64,000 bases of DNA from Paenibacillus sp. D2_2 (GCF_031199965.1 NZ_CP133605.1:67501-131500), one strand, 5' to 3'; shown: positions 40,740-50,862, counted from the first letter of the stretch. A program made the numbers and translations. The notes: generated by a model from the sequence alone, not told the origin.

Positions 40740-41998
40740 GTGAGCGAATTAATCAATAATCGCGAGCAGGGGATGTCGGTATGGACGGAACGTCAGGAGA
40801 TGCTTAAAGGGATCATCAAGGAGTTGCATCAGGGGAAGAGTGTGGATGAAGTGAAGGCCCGCTTCGAAGAGGCGGTAGGCGACGTAACGGTCGCGGAGAT
40901 CTCAGCTATGGAGCATGCACTTATGGAGGAAGAAGGCATTCCGGTATCAGAAGTTCAGCGATTATGCTCAGTTCATACGGCAATATTCAAAGGATCGATT
41001 GAGGAAATTCACCGCTCCAGCAAGCCCGAGGACCAGCCTGGACATCCTGTGCATACCTTCAAATTGGAGAACCGAGAGATTGAACGGCTCGTTAACTTTA
41101 AGTTGGAGCTACATTTGGATCAGTTCCGCAAGCAGGATGCTTCTGGGACGATCATCAAGCTGCTCGAGGACTTGGGTCTGCTGCTTGATCTCGACAAGCA
41201 TTACAGCCGCAAGGAGAATTTGCTCTTTCCTTATCTAGAGAAGTACGGGATATTCGGCCCGACAAAGGTGATGTGGGGGGTCGACGATGTCATTCGCGCT
41301 ATGATTAAGGAAGTAAAAGGTAAGCTAAGCGATTATAAAGGAAATCAGCAGGAATTGATTACCGATTTGGAACTGATTATTAGAGAAGTCAATGAAATGG
41401 TCTTTAAAGAAGAGAATATATTGCTTCCTATGGCTCTGGAGAAGCTTACCGAGGATGAGTGGTTGAAGATCGCCCGGGAGAGCGATCAGGTTGGCTTCTG
41501 CCTGACTGCGCCAGAGCAGGAGTGGATTCCGCAGCGGATTCCTTTGGAAATGCAGGATACAGCTGTAGAGTCAGAGCAAGACAACGAAATTCCCCAGGGG
41601 TACGTAGATTCCAGACCGGGATCCTCTCTGTACAGCAGCTCGAAGCGGTGTTGAACCATCTGCCAGTGGATCTTACCTTCATTGATGAGAATGATGTAGT
41701 ACGTTATTTCTCTCACGGGAAGGAGCGAATTTTTGCCCGTACGAAGGCGGTGATTGGTCGTACTGTTCAGAATTGCCATCCGCCGCAAAGTGTACATGTG
41801 GTAGATCAATTATTGAAGGATTTCAAATCAGGGAAGAAGGATGCTGAGGATTTCTGGATTCCGTTCAAGGATAAATTCGTATTGATCCGTTACTTTGCCG
41901 TACGTAGCGAGGCTGGAGAGTACATGGGAACCTTGGAATTCACCCAGAATATCGCACCGATTCAGGCTATCACCGGACAAAAACGAATCATGTCCTGA
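40740..41998 (+). CDS. DUF438 / hemerythrin-like / PAS-like protein (one frame break)
   Basis: N-terminal DUF438 domain (about 15-80; MLKGIIKELHQGKSVDEVKARFEE), a hemerythrin-like four-helix domain (about 85-250) with candidate di-iron ligands in HPVHTFKLENREIE, DKHYSRKENLLFPYLEK and VFKEENILLPMALEKL, and a PAS domain at about 300-405 (LNHLPVDLTFIDENDVVRYFSHGKERIFARTKAVIGRTVQNCHPPQSV). A T is missing at 41609; corrected length is 419 residues. The family is thought to sense or handle O2, NO or redox state at a di-iron or haem site; that is inference. GTG start at 40740 after GGAGGGG. Confidence 0.85.
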
Positions 41999-42020
41999 GT
42001 TTGTTATGTCTGACGATAAT

Positions 42021-42075
42021 AAAAGTCGTTTTATAGGGTTCACAAGTGTGAATCCTTGGACGGCTTTTTATTTTT
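42021..42075 (+). terminator. Terminator after the DUF438 gene
   Basis: Outer stem AAAAGTCG/CGGCTTTT and inner hairpin GGGTTCAC/GTGAATCC, followed by T-rich ATTTTT; 23 bases after the stop codon. Confidence 0.75.
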
Positions 42076-42257
42076 CCACTATATGTGAATCTGATCACGT
42101 CCGTAAAAAGCCTTGTATCTATTGGGCTCTTACGAGGTTGCCTTCTCTTGACCGAAAAGGAGGGTTCGCTTATAGTTGGTACGTAGGTATGTCTTCACAA
42201 AAGTCATAATTTAATTTATTCTTGAGGAACATTATAGAGGAAAAGGTGGCTTGTATC

Positions 42258-43208
42258 ATGTCTGAAAAAATCTACATTGGCGTAGACCTGGGCGGAACGG
42301 CGATTAAGGTCGGGATTTGCAATGAAGAAGGACAGCTTCTACATACGTATGAGGGACCGACTGAAGTGGATAAGGGTCCGGAGACGATTGTAGATAATAT
42401 CGAACGTTATGTGCGTCTCGTTGTAGAGCAATCTCCATTCAATTGGGATCAGGTGGCTGGTGTTGGTGCGGGTGTTGCCGGCTTTACCAATGTACGCGAA
42501 GGGATCATTATTTTTGCGCCGAATGTAGGTTTGAAAGACTTCCATATTCGCGAAATTTTAGAGGAGCGTCTGGGCAAGCCTGTTAAAATAGACAATGATG
42601 CTAACGTAGCGGCTCTCGGCGAAGCATGGGGCGGTGCAGGTAAAGGGATTGATAACTGTGTATGCTATACGCTTGGTACAGGCGTTGGTGGTGGCATAAT
42701 TATTGATGGTAAAATCTATCAAGGCTTCTCCGGCTTGGCAGGGGAGCTTGGACATATGTCCGTAGTTCCAGATCTTGAAGCGATTCAGTGTGGCTGTGGC
42801 AAGATGGGCTGTCTGGAGACGGTCTCTTCGGCGACCGGTATTATCCGTATGGCCAATGATGCGGTAGCTCGCGGAGATCGTACAGAACTGGCATTAGTCG
42901 AAAGCATTACAGCGAAGGACGTATTTGATGCAGCCAAGGTTGGAGATGAGGTTGCCTTGCGTATTGTCAACCGTGCAGCTTTCTATCTTGGTAAATCCCT
43001 TGCAGCGGTGGCTGTTGTGCTTAATCCGGAAGTATTCATTATCGGCGGTGGGGTATCCAAAGCTGGAGATATTCTATTTAATGAGATTCGTAGCGTCTTT
43101 GCAAAACTTACGCCGGAGCCGGTGCAGACTGGTCTGAGAATTGAACCTGCCACACTTGGTAATGATGCAGGTATGGTCGGCGCAGCTGGTCTATTTCTTC
43201 GCTCATAA
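42258..43208 (+). CDS. glcK: Glucokinase, ROK family
   Basis: A 316-residue ROK-type glucose kinase. ATP-binding DLGGTAIKVGI at the N-terminus, ROK motif with zinc site CGCGKMGCLETVSS at about 176-189, and the catalytic Asp in IDNDANVAALGEAWGGAG. An in-frame TTG lies 36 bases upstream, but ATG 42258 (MSEKIYIGVDLGG) has AAAGGTGG in place. In B. subtilis glcK lies elsewhere; here it heads rapZ and glmR. Fits the carbon-control theme of the window. Confidence 0.93.
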   Translation: MSEKIYIGVDLGGTAIKVGICNEEGQLLHTYEGPTEVDKGPETIVDNIERYVRLVVEQSPFNWDQVAGVGAGVAGFTNVREGIIIFAPNVGLKDFHIREILEERLGKPVKIDNDANVAALGEAWGGAGKGIDNCVCYTLGTGVGGGIIIDGKIYQGFSGLAGELGHMSVVPDLEAIQCGCGKMGCLETVSSATGIIRMANDAVARGDRTELALVESITAKDVFDAAKVGDEVALRIVNRAAFYLGKSLAAVAVVLNPEVFIIGGGVSKAGDILFNEIRSVFAKLTPEPVQTGLRIEPATLGNDAGMVGAAGLFLRS

Positions 43209-43334
43209 GAAATAGGGGAAACATATATCTATCAGTTGCATAAAATATCATAAGTAGCTGAGTTTCATATAGAGGTTGCTCGGTACGATCATCGTATAGA
43301 TAGAAGGAATGGAGAATTGCGAGGAGGGAATGTC

Positions 43335-44223
43335 ATGTCGGATAATGAAGGAGCTTCCGTTGCCAATCTTGTAATCATAACTGGTATGTCGGGGCAGGAA
43401 AGTCACTTGCTGTCCGTAGTCTGGAGGATTTAGGTTTCTTCTGTGTAGACAATTTACCTCCAGTATTGATTCCCAAATTTGCTGAATTAATTGAACAATC
43501 TAAAGGTAAGATCGCTAAGGTCGCACTTGTCATCGATTTGCGCGGCCGTGAATTTTTCACAGCATTATCGGAGTCGCTCGCCTATATCAAGGAGCATTTC
43601 ACGATGAACAGTGAGATTCTGTTCCTGGATGCAACGGATTCAGTGCTTGTACAGAGGTACAAGGAGAGTCGGCGACGTCACCCGCTTGCTCCAGAAGGGA
43701 TGCCGCTGGATGGCATCCGGCTTGAGCGCAAGATGCTCGATGAACTGAGAGTATCGGCGACCCAGGTCATCGATACTAGCAATATGAAGCCTTCGCAATT
43801 GAAGGAGAAGATTATCTCCAGGTTCTCACATTCGGAGGATGGCAGCTTATCGGTGAACGTGACTTCCTTCGGGTTTAAATACGGGATACCGATCGATGCC
43901 GATCTTGTGTTTGATGTACGCTTCTTACCTAACCCTCATTACATTGAGCAACTTCGTCCACACACGGGACAAGATGATGATGTATATGAATATGTTATGA
44001 AGTGGCCGGAGACGCAAGCTTTCTTAACGAAACTGCTAGACATGCTGCACTTCTTGTTGCCTCAGTATCGTAAAGAGGGAAAGAGTCAGGTAATTATCGG
44101 GATTGGTTGTACCGGGGCAAGCATCGCTCCGTAGCGATAGCCGAGTATTTAGGTCGTATGCTTGGGGCGAGTGAGACAGAGGCGGTTCGAGTCAGCCATC
44201 GTGATGCAGGTAGGGATCGATAG
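43335..44223 (+). CDS. rapZ: RNase adapter protein RapZ (YvcJ; two frame breaks)
   Basis: A nucleotide-binding protein with P-loop GMSGAGKS at residues 14-22, Walker B-type DLRGREFF and the C-terminal RapZ signature [16 protein letters not shown]. One G is missing at 43391-43394 and one at 44114-44117, both GGGGCA contexts. Adding them gives a full-length 296-residue protein. In E. coli RapZ controls GlmS mRNA processing; in Bacillus its role is less clear (GTP/ATPase, competence). Start ATG after GAGGAGGG. Confidence 0.9.
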
Positions 44224-44241
44224 TAAGAGGTGAGTTAATTA

Positions 44242-45224
44242 GTGGCCAATCGGACGAAGAAGAAAGAATTCCACGAATTGTTGTGATGGGCGGAACTGGC
44301 CTATCTGTTATGCTCCGTGGATTGAAGCATAAACCTATAGATATTACGGCGATAGTTACTGTTGCCGACGACGGGGCAGCTCCGGGATTCTGCGGAACGA
44401 GCTGCATATGCCTCCACCAGGGGATATTCGTAACGTATTAACTGCGCTTGCGGATGTAGAGCCGCTGCTGTCTGATATGCTGAATTATCGCTTCTCATCA
44501 GGTTCTGGACTTGCAGGACACAGCTTGGGGAACCTTATTCTTGCTGCCATCACGGACATTTCAGGTGACTTCGTAACGGCAGTGCGTGAGCTCAGCCGCG
44601 TATTTGCTGTCCGTGGACGAGTGCTTCCGGCCGCGGACCAGGCGGTGGTCCTGCATGCGGAGATGGAGGACGGTACTATCGTCACCGGGGAATCGAAGAT
44701 TCCAGAAGCGGGGGCAGGATTAAGCGGATCTTCTTGGAGCCGGAGATCGTTGAGCCTCTACCGGAAGCGGTTGAGGCGATTCGGGACGCGGATGCGATAT
44801 TGATCGGCCCGGGTAGCTTATATACGAGCATCATTCCGAATCTGCTCGTACCCAAGCTGGCAGAGGCGGTTCTGGAGAACAAGAACGCGATCAAGATCTT
44901 TGTCTGCAACGTGATGACCCAGCCGGGTGAGACGGATGACTATACGGTTAGCGATCATTTGAAGGCCGTATACGAGCATGTCGGACATCATCTGTTCGAT
45001 TATGTGATCGTCAACGACGGCGAAATTCCTACACAGGTGCAGGACTATTACGCCGAGAAGGGCGCCAAGCCGGTTAGATCGATTGGGATGTCGTGACGGG
45101 CCGCGGCTATAAGGTAATTGCTGATACTTTGGTTATGTTCCGCAGATATTTAAGGCATGATGCGGATAAACTAAGCCATCATATCTATCAGCTAGTAGAG
45201 GACTGGATTATACGAAAGAGGTGA
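44242..45224 (+). CDS. glmR: GlmR/YvcK gluconeogenesis factor (four frame breaks and one lost codon)
   Basis: UDP-GlcNAc-binding CofD-like protein that links gluconeogenic growth to cell-wall synthesis. Motifs: [73 protein letters not shown]. Single bases are missing in an A run at 44263, G runs at 44373 and 44710, and one base near 45079. The N-terminal [10 protein letters not shown] lacks one Gly of the usual GGGTGLS, fitting loss of three G. The start is GTG 44242 (MANRTKKKRIPRIVV after correction), eight bases after AGGTGAG. Stop overlaps whiA leader. Corrected length about 328. Confidence 0.87.
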
Positions 45225-45229
45225 GTTCC

Positions 45230-46159
45230 TTGTCGTTCGCGGCGCAAACCAAAAAAGAGTTAACCTTGGTTGAGGCGGAACCCTGCTGCGAGAAGGCTGA
45301 GTTATCCGCCTTGATTCGCATGAGCGGTTCGGTTCAAGTCTCGAATAAGAAGGTTATTTTGGATATCTCTACGGAAAACGCCGCGATTGCCAGGCGAATA
45401 TACTCCTTGCTGAAGAAGCATTTTCAGATTCATACGGAATTGCTTGTCCGCAAGAAGATGCGTTTGAAGAAGAACAATGTATATATTGTACGTATCCCGG
45501 GTCGTGTTGAGGAGATTCTGAAGGAGCTGTATATTGTCTCTGAAGGTTTTATTTTCACGGATGGGATTAATCCGGAGCTTACCCGGAAAAACTGTTGTAA
45601 GAGAGCTTATCTGCGCGGTGCATTTATGGCCGGTGGGTCGGTGAACAATCCAGAAGGCTCTTCGTATCATCTGGAGATCTCCTCTATGTATGAGGAGCAT
45701 TGTAGGGCGTTAGTCGACTTGGCCAACGAATTCCATCTGAATGCACGCTGCATTGAGCGTAAGAAGGGCTTCATCTTCTACATCAAGGAAGGCGAGAAAA
45801 TTATCGAGCTGCTGAACATTATCGGCGCGCATCAGGCGCTGTTCAAATTCGAGGATGTACGGATCATGCGCGATATGCGCAATTCAGTGAACCGGATCGT
45901 CAACTGCGAGACTGCGAATTTGAACAAGACGATTGGGGCGGCGGTAAGACAGATCGATAATATCAAGCTGTTGCAGCGGGAAGTCGGTCTGGAGAGCCTG
46001 CCGGACAAGCTGCGCGAGGTAGCCGAGGTAAGACTGGCTCATCCGGATATCAATCTGAAGGAAGTCGGAGAACTCCTTAAAGGTACAGTTAGTAAATCGG
46101 GCGTAAATCACCGTCTGCGCAAAATTGATGAGATGGCGGAAAAAATTCGCAACGCCTGA
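45230..46159 (+). CDS. whiA: Sporulation/cell-division regulator WhiA
   Basis: A 309-residue DNA-binding protein with an N-terminal LAGLIDADG-homing-endonuclease-like domain (residues 1-200; [19 protein letters not shown]) and a C-terminal HTH ([43 protein letters not shown]). I use TTG 45230, giving [12 protein letters not shown] as in Bacillus WhiA, with AGAGGTGAG before it; a GTG at 45221 overlapping the glmR stop is the alternative. No frame break, unlike its two upstream neighbours. Confidence 0.93.
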   Translation: MSFAAQTKKELTLVEAEPCCEKAELSALIRMSGSVQVSNKKVILDISTENAAIARRIYSLLKKHFQIHTELLVRKKMRLKKNNVYIVRIPGRVEEILKELYIVSEGFIFTDGINPELTRKNCCKRAYLRGAFMAGGSVNNPEGSSYHLEISSMYEEHCRALVDLANEFHLNARCIERKKGFIFYIKEGEKIIELLNIIGAHQALFKFEDVRIMRDMRNSVNRIVNCETANLNKTIGAAVRQIDNIKLLQREVGLESLPDKLREVAEVRLAHPDINLKEVGELLKGTVSKSGVNHRLRKIDEMAEKIRNA

Positions 46160-46248
46160 ATTTGTTCTGCTAGTGTGCTACTGGTGTGTATGCTATAATA
46201 ATATAATAAAAACTGTTGATTGATAATGTAATAGGGGGGTATAGGTTA

Positions 46249-46518
46249 ATGATCAAGAACCCAGTTGTTGTAAAATTGAAGACTGGTCTGCACGCCCGTC
46301 CAGCGGCGTTGTTCGTTCAGGAAGCGAATAAATATTCTTCAGAAATTTTCGTTGAAAAAGACGATAAAAAAGTGAATGCGAAAAGTATCATGGGCATTAT
46401 GAGTCTCGCGATCAGTACCGGTACGGAAATCTACATCAGTGCTGAAGGTGCGGATGCCGAACAGGCTGCAAACGCTTTAATCAATCTGGTCAGCAAAGAA
46501 GAATTGGAGAACCAATAA
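46249..46518 (+). CDS. HPr-family phosphocarrier at the crh locus
   Basis: An 89-residue HPr fold. His15 (TGLHARPAALF) and Ser46 (NAKSIMGIMSL) are both present, so it can in principle be phosphorylated by enzyme I and by HPrK. Its place after whiA is that of B. subtilis crh, whose product has Gln15. It may thus be the sole HPr, a second HPr, or a Crh ancestor; a ptsH elsewhere in the genome would decide. Start ATG 46249 with AGGGGGG further upstream. Confidence 0.92.
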   Translation: MIKNPVVVKLKTGLHARPAALFVQEANKYSSEIFVEKDDKKVNAKSIMGIMSLAISTGTEIYISAEGADAEQAANALINLVSKEELENQ

Positions 46519-46545
46519 TCGCCTTTTTTCTAAGCAGAACCTAAG

Positions 46546-46575
46546 GACCTCTATTCAAATTGAATAGGGGTCTTT
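46546..46575 (+). terminator. Terminator of the glcK-rapZ-glmR-whiA-HPr unit
   Basis: Hairpin GACCTCTATTC/GAATAGGGGTC followed by TTTT, 28 bases after the HPr stop. Confidence 0.85.
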
Positions 46576-46654
46576 TAATTATATTTATAACTCTGCAACA
46601 TTTCTCATAAAACTTCGTTTAGTAGTTAGAATTAGCCAAATAATGGAGGGGACA

Positions 46655-47407
46655 ATGATGAGAAAATGGTTGAAGCCCGTAGGAGTAGTTATGATTACAG
46701 GAACGTTGCTGCTAGGAGGACAGGTATTCGGCGGAGTATTTCAGGCAACACCAGCCTATGCGGATGAGGTGCAGAAGAACGTGATTAATGTAGTCGGCAA
46801 TGGAGAAATCACGGTGAAGCCGGATGTCGCTTATCTCTCAATCGGTGTTGAGACACAGGCCAAGACGGCGAAGGAAGCGCAGAGTGCAAATGCTGCCAAG
46901 GTTGCTCAAGTGAATAAGCTGCTCAAAGAGACTTGGAAGATCGATAGCAAGGATCTGAAAACAGGGCAGTTCTATGTACAGCCGAATTATACGTATAACG
47001 AGAAAGACGGTCAGAAATTGACGGGTTATACGGCGACGCATACATTGAGTGTGACTTATCGTGATCTGGAGAAGGTTGGAGCATTGCTCGACGCAGCTAC
47101 AGAAGCTGGAGCTAACCGTATTGACAATATTCACTTCAGTGTAGAGAATTCAGACCAGTATTTGGCCGAGGTGATTCAGAAAGCGATGAACAATGCCAAT
47201 GTGAAGGCTAACGCCATTGCTAAGGCAGCAAATCGTCAGCTGGGTGCGGCGTTGAATATTACCCAGTCGGGTGGCAACGTATCGATGTACGCACAGAATT
47301 ATGTAATGAAGGATATGGCTATGCCAACTGCTGACGCAGGAACATCTGTTGAGCCAGGTGAGATTACGGTTTCTACTTCTTTAAGTATTTCGTATGAAAT
47401 GAAATAG
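46655..47407 (+). CDS. Exported SIMPL-domain (DUF541) protein
   Basis: Signal peptide at the N-terminus (MMRKWLKPVGVVMITGTLLL, cleavage probably after TPAYA), then the SIMPL domain INVVGNGEITVKPDVAYLSIGVETQAKTAKEAQ to the end. These proteins are secreted or surface-bound and of ill-defined function (stress, oligomeric lattice). ATG at 46655 follows GGAGGGG; the next ATG (46658) is equally possible. No operon partner. Confidence 0.85.
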   Translation: MMRKWLKPVGVVMITGTLLLGGQVFGGVFQATPAYADEVQKNVINVVGNGEITVKPDVAYLSIGVETQAKTAKEAQSANAAKVAQVNKLLKETWKIDSKDLKTGQFYVQPNYTYNEKDGQKLTGYTATHTLSVTYRDLEKVGALLDAATEAGANRIDNIHFSVENSDQYLAEVIQKAMNNANVKANAIAKAANRQLGAALNITQSGGNVSMYAQNYVMKDMAMPTADAGTSVEPGEITVSTSLSISYEMK

Positions 47408-47430
47408 GAAGCTGTCGCGAAATGAAAACA

Positions 47431-47464
47431 GGGTATGCGGCGTATAACGCGGTATACCCTTTTT
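47431..47464 (+). terminator. Terminator after the SIMPL gene
   Basis: Hairpin GGGTATGCGGCGT/ACGCGGTATACCC followed by TTTTT, 24 bases after the stop codon. Confidence 0.88.
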
Positions 47465-47654
47465 ATATTTTTGCAATTTTGGCCGCTTATTTTTCGTACG
47501 GACAGGGGATATTATTAACAAACGAGCTGGGCGTATCCAATTTGCACATAAAGTGGACAAATTATTTGTCGATTCAGTCAATTATTCGGGCAAATCCTGT
47601 CCGGAGGCTTAGAAAAGTGTTGTAACTGAGGCTAAAAAAAGGTATAGTGTATAT

Positions 47655-47710
47655 TGCAAAAATGAATCAATAGACCTGTGAAAGCCATACCAATGGATAT
47701 GGCTTTTTTT
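47655..47710 (+). ncRNA. Candidate short transcript (promoter plus terminator, no real CDS)
   Basis: TTGTAA (47620-47625) and TATAGT (47643-47648) are separated by 17 bases, a good vegetative promoter. Transcription would begin near 47655 and meet the hairpin AGCCATAC/GATATGGCT plus TTTTTTT at 47682-47710. The RNA of about 55 bases contains only ATGAATCAATAG, a three-codon frame. A small RNA, a leader that is conditionally read through into potA, or a decayed gene are all possible. Confidence 0.4.
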
Positions 47711-47715
47711 CTTAA

Positions 47716-47970
47716 AGAGGTAGTTCAGAGAGTCCTCTTTTATTCACGAAGCTATTCAGGGAGCTTAATCGGCATCGAATCTTGAATTCAGCCGGACCCT
47801 AAGCAGATGCTTACGAAGCCATGTTTCTTACGGAAACATTTCAGGTGCTCACGTACCAACTACGTTCGTTCCGCTCCTTAGACCCTAGCTTCATCCAACT
47901 GAAGCGTTTTGAAAAAACGCACATCGGAAGCATAAGCTTCGGGTGCCGGAAATTTGACTTTCTGAACTTT
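47716..47970. repeat. MITE-like repeat, long form (copy 2)
   Basis: AGAGGTAGTTCAGAGAGTC at the left and GACTTTCTGAACTT at the right, inverted ends as in the other copies. It shares with copy 3 the core CATCGAATCTTGAATTCAGC, AAGCAGATGCTTACGAAG, GGAAACAT, CAGGTGCTCACGTAC, and with copy 1 the GAAGCATAAGCTTC palindrome. It starts six bases after a terminator. Confidence 0.8.
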
Positions 47971-48024
47971 CATTTAAAGAGGACTTTGAGACATTCCATT
48001 ACTTCTAAAGGAGTTGATGCATAC

Positions 48025-48993
48025 ATGATTGAACTGGTCGGGGTCGAAAAGCACTTTGCAGGACAAGTTGTAGTGCATCCGCTATCGCTTACGATTAAGG
48101 AAGGGGAATTCCTGACCTTGTTGGGTCCGAGCGGCTGTGGCAAGACGACGATTCTTCGCATGATCGCGGGATTTGAGCAACCTTCGAAAGGCAGAATATT
48201 ACTCGATGGTGCAGATCTAACAAAACTGCCTCCTAACCACCGGGATTTAAACCTCGTCTTTCAACATTATGCTTTATTTCCGCATATGACGGTAGAAGAT
48301 AATATTGATTTTGGACTTAAAATGAAAAAGCTGCCTGCTAAAGAGCGGCGTGAACGAATAGAAGAAGCGGTGACCATGACACAATTGGGCCCGCTTACGA
48401 AGCGTTATCCGCATCAACTGTCGGGCGGACAACAGCAGCGTGTCGCAATTGCCCGCGCGATTGCTAACAAACCCAAGGTACTGCTTCTGGACGAACCGCT
48501 TGGTGCACTTGATCTGCAACTGCGTAAGAATCTCCAGTCTGAATTGAAGCATCTGCAACGCAGCCTTGGGATTACGTTTGTATATGTAACGCATGATCAG
48601 GATGAAGCGATGATGATGTCTGACCGGATTGTTATTATGAATAACGGGCAAGTCGAGCAAATTGGCACGCCTCGCGAGGTCTACGCTAAGCCAACGACGC
48701 TCTTCTCGGCTACATTCATCGGTGAGAACAATATCTTATCTGAAGATGGACGATTGTTCGCAGTACGGCCGGAGAAGCTTCACGCCACTCGTGATCTAAG
48801 TAGTGCGAAGCGTACGGGAGAGATCGTCGACGTACAATATCTGGGAAGCATCCACAAAGTCATCGTTCAGCTAGATGAGGAACCGATGACTGTGTCAATT
48901 GTACTCGATTCAGAAGACACCCAAGAATGGGTAGTCGGAGGGAGAATCGGAGTACTATGGGACACCCGGGATGAGGTGAATATCGGGTCATGA
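48025..48993 (+). CDS. potA: Spermidine/putrescine ABC transporter ATP-binding protein
   Basis: A 322-residue ATPase: Walker [14 protein letters not shown], signature [19 protein letters not shown], Walker [12 protein letters not shown] and switch VTHDQDEAM, then a short TOBE domain ([17 protein letters not shown]). Start ATG 48025 with AAAGGAG eleven bases before; the frame is open for 68 more codons into the upstream repeat, which is not coding. Overlaps potB by four bases. Confidence 0.92.
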   Translation: MIELVGVEKHFAGQVVVHPLSLTIKEGEFLTLLGPSGCGKTTILRMIAGFEQPSKGRILLDGADLTKLPPNHRDLNLVFQHYALFPHMTVEDNIDFGLKMKKLPAKERRERIEEAVTMTQLGPLTKRYPHQLSGGQQQRVAIARAIANKPKVLLLDEPLGALDLQLRKNLQSELKHLQRSLGITFVYVTHDQDEAMMMSDRIVIMNNGQVEQIGTPREVYAKPTTLFSATFIGENNILSEDGRLFAVRPEKLHATRDLSSAKRTGEIVDVQYLGSIHKVIVQLDEEPMTVSIVLDSEDTQEWVVGGRIGVLWDTRDEVNIGS

Positions 48994-49838
48994 GGAAGTC
49001 GAACCTAAGCCTCCTGCCGGTATTTTTATGGTTGTTACTGTTCCTGATCTTACCGATGCTGATGGTGGTGGGCATTTCCTTTATGGACCGCGATGAGCTC
49101 GGGAATGTGATCTATCATTTCAATCTGAGCTCTTATGCGACGTTCTTCGATCCATTATATCTGGGCATCTATTGGGATACGATCGTATTGTCAGTCGTGA
49201 CTACGGTGATATGTCTTCTGCTGAGCTATCCGCTCGCCTATTATATCGCCAATGCAGGCCCGAGGATGCAGACCTGGGGACTCGTGATGATTACGATCCC
49301 GTTCTGGATCAACTTCTTGATCCGCACGTATGCTTGGGTGCTGTTACTCCGAACCCAGGGCGTCGTGAATTCATTGTTGCTCGATCTAGGCTTCATTCAG
49401 GAGCCGCTGCAAATGCTATATACAAAAGGGGCCGTATACCTTGGGATGGTATATACTTTTATCCCTTTCATGGTGCTGCCAATTTATGTGGCTCTGGAGC
49501 AAATGGATAAGAAGTTGCTGGAGGCGGCCAGCGATCTAGGGGCTACCCCGTGGAGATCGTTCTGGCATATTACTCTACCGCAGACCAAATCGGGAATTAT
49601 GACTGGTGCGGTACTCGTGTATGTCTCGACAACGGGAATGTTCGTCGTTACGGATATTCTCGGTGGGGCCAAATCGGCGATGATTAGTAACATTATTCAG
49701 AGTCAATTCTTAGGGGCGCGGAACTGGCCATTTGGGTCGGCCTTGTCCGTCATATTCGTTATTACTTCGCTAATTATGATTGCTCTCTTTAACCGGGCAA
49801 TGACATCTAGACATTTGAAAGTGAAGGAGGAGAGCTAA
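48990..49838 (+). CDS. potB: Spermidine/putrescine ABC transporter permease PotB
   Basis: A 282-residue permease with six membrane segments and the EAA loop [25 protein letters not shown] near residue 180. First helix [24 protein letters not shown]. Starts at ATGA overlap with potA and overlaps potC by one base (TAATG). Confidence 0.92.
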   Translation: MRKSNLSLLPVFLWLLLFLILPMLMVVGISFMDRDELGNVIYHFNLSSYATFFDPLYLGIYWDTIVLSVVTTVICLLLSYPLAYYIANAGPRMQTWGLVMITIPFWINFLIRTYAWVLLLRTQGVVNSLLLDLGFIQEPLQMLYTKGAVYLGMVYTFIPFMVLPIYVALEQMDKKLLEAASDLGATPWRSFWHITLPQTKSGIMTGAVLVYVSTTGMFVVTDILGGAKSAMISNIIQSQFLGARNWPFGSALSVIFVITSLIMIALFNRAMTSRHLKVKEES

Positions 49839-50644
49839 TGAAGAGCAAGAATCATCCGCTTCTCGGCATCCACTCCTTACTGATGATGATCTTTATTTAT
49901 ATCCCGATCATTATCATTATCGTATATTCATTCAACAGCTCTCGTCTGGCTTCAAGCTGGAGCGGTTTTACGTTCGATTGGTATATCTCTTTGTTCGAAA
50001 ACAGCTACGTTATGGAAGCTTTGACGAATACGCTAATTGTTGCAGTGGTATCCACGTTGGTATCTACGCTGCTAGGTACGCTGTCGGCCTTATCGATTCG
50101 CAAGGCAAGGAAGAAAATAAAGGCAGGGATGGGCGGTTTAATATACTTGCCAATCATTATCCCTGATATTATTATGGGTTTGTCGCTGTTAATGCTGTTC
50201 ACCCAGTTTCATATTCCGCTCGGAAGATTGACGATCATTATTGCGCATATTACCTTTAGTATTTCTTATGTGCATGTCGTTGTCTCCACACGTCTGACCG
50301 GGATGAAGGATGGTCTGGAGGAAGCGGCGCAGGATCTGGGCGCTGGGGCGTGGCAGACGTTCCGCTTGGTGACGATGCCGCAGATTCTACCGGGTATCAT
50401 TTCTGGGGCGATCATCGCATTTACAATGTCACTTGATGACTTCATGGTTAGCTTCTTCGTCAGCGGTCCAAATTCGACAACTTTGCCGATTTATATCTAT
50501 GGACAGGTGAAACGTGGTATTTCCCCGGAAATTAACGCATTATGTACGATTTTGATTATCGTCAGTGTGACATTGATCTTCCTGGCCCAATTTATCCTGA
50601 ACAAGGGTAAGGGGCAGAAGAAGCAATCCGTACTTCCTTTCTAG
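49838..50644 (+). CDS. potC: Spermidine/putrescine ABC transporter permease PotC
   Basis: A 268-residue permease with six membrane segments and EAA loop EAAQDLGAGAWQTFRLVTMPQILPG near 167. The C-terminal segment SLDDFMVSFFVSGPNSTTLPIYIYGQVKRGISPEINA is typical of PotC. A MITE-like repeat begins two bases after its stop and separates it from potD. Confidence 0.92.
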   Translation: MKSKNHPLLGIHSLLMMIFIYIPIIIIIVYSFNSSRLASSWSGFTFDWYISLFENSYVMEALTNTLIVAVVSTLVSTLLGTLSALSIRKARKKIKAGMGGLIYLPIIIPDIIMGLSLLMLFTQFHIPLGRLTIIIAHITFSISYVHVVVSTRLTGMKDGLEEAAQDLGAGAWQTFRLVTMPQILPGIISGAIIAFTMSLDDFMVSFFVSGPNSTTLPIYIYGQVKRGISPEINALCTILIIVSVTLIFLAQFILNKGKGQKKQSVLPF

Positions 50645-50645
50645 A

Positions 50646-50862
50646 AGAGGTAGTTCAAAAAGGTCGCTTTGATCACGAGGTAACACTGAGAGCTTATTCG
50701 ACATCGAATCTTGAATTCAGCCGGGCCTAAGCAGATGCTTACGAAGTCATGTTTCCTATGGAAACATCTCAGGTGCTCACGTACAATCTACGTACGCTGC
50801 GCTCCTCACGCCCTAGGCTTCATCCAACCTTCTCGGTGCTGAAAACCGACTTTTTGAACTTT
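50646..50862. repeat. MITE-like repeat, long form (copy 3), inside the pot operon
   Basis: AGAGGTAGTTCAAAAAGGTCG at the left and CGACTTTTTGAACTT at the right form a perfect terminal inverted repeat of about 14 bases. The core matches copy 2. A partial fourth copy of the left end (GAGGAAGTTCAAAAAGATCG) follows directly at 50867-50898. Confidence 0.82.

Larger units (their letters stand above)
47408..48024. other. Intergenic region between the SIMPL gene and potA
   Basis: About 617 bases without a confident protein gene. In order: SIMPL terminator (47431-47464), a possible promoter (47620-47648) with a terminator 60 bases on (47682-47710), and a long MITE-like repeat (47716-47970) reaching almost to the potA ribosome site. 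A frame open from 47821 runs through the repeat into potA and is not the real start. Confidence 0.7.

Noticed and set aside
47821-48024. N-terminal extension of PotA by 68 residues
   Set aside because: The extension is read from a non-coding MITE-like repeat; the normal PotA start with a ribosome site is at 48025.
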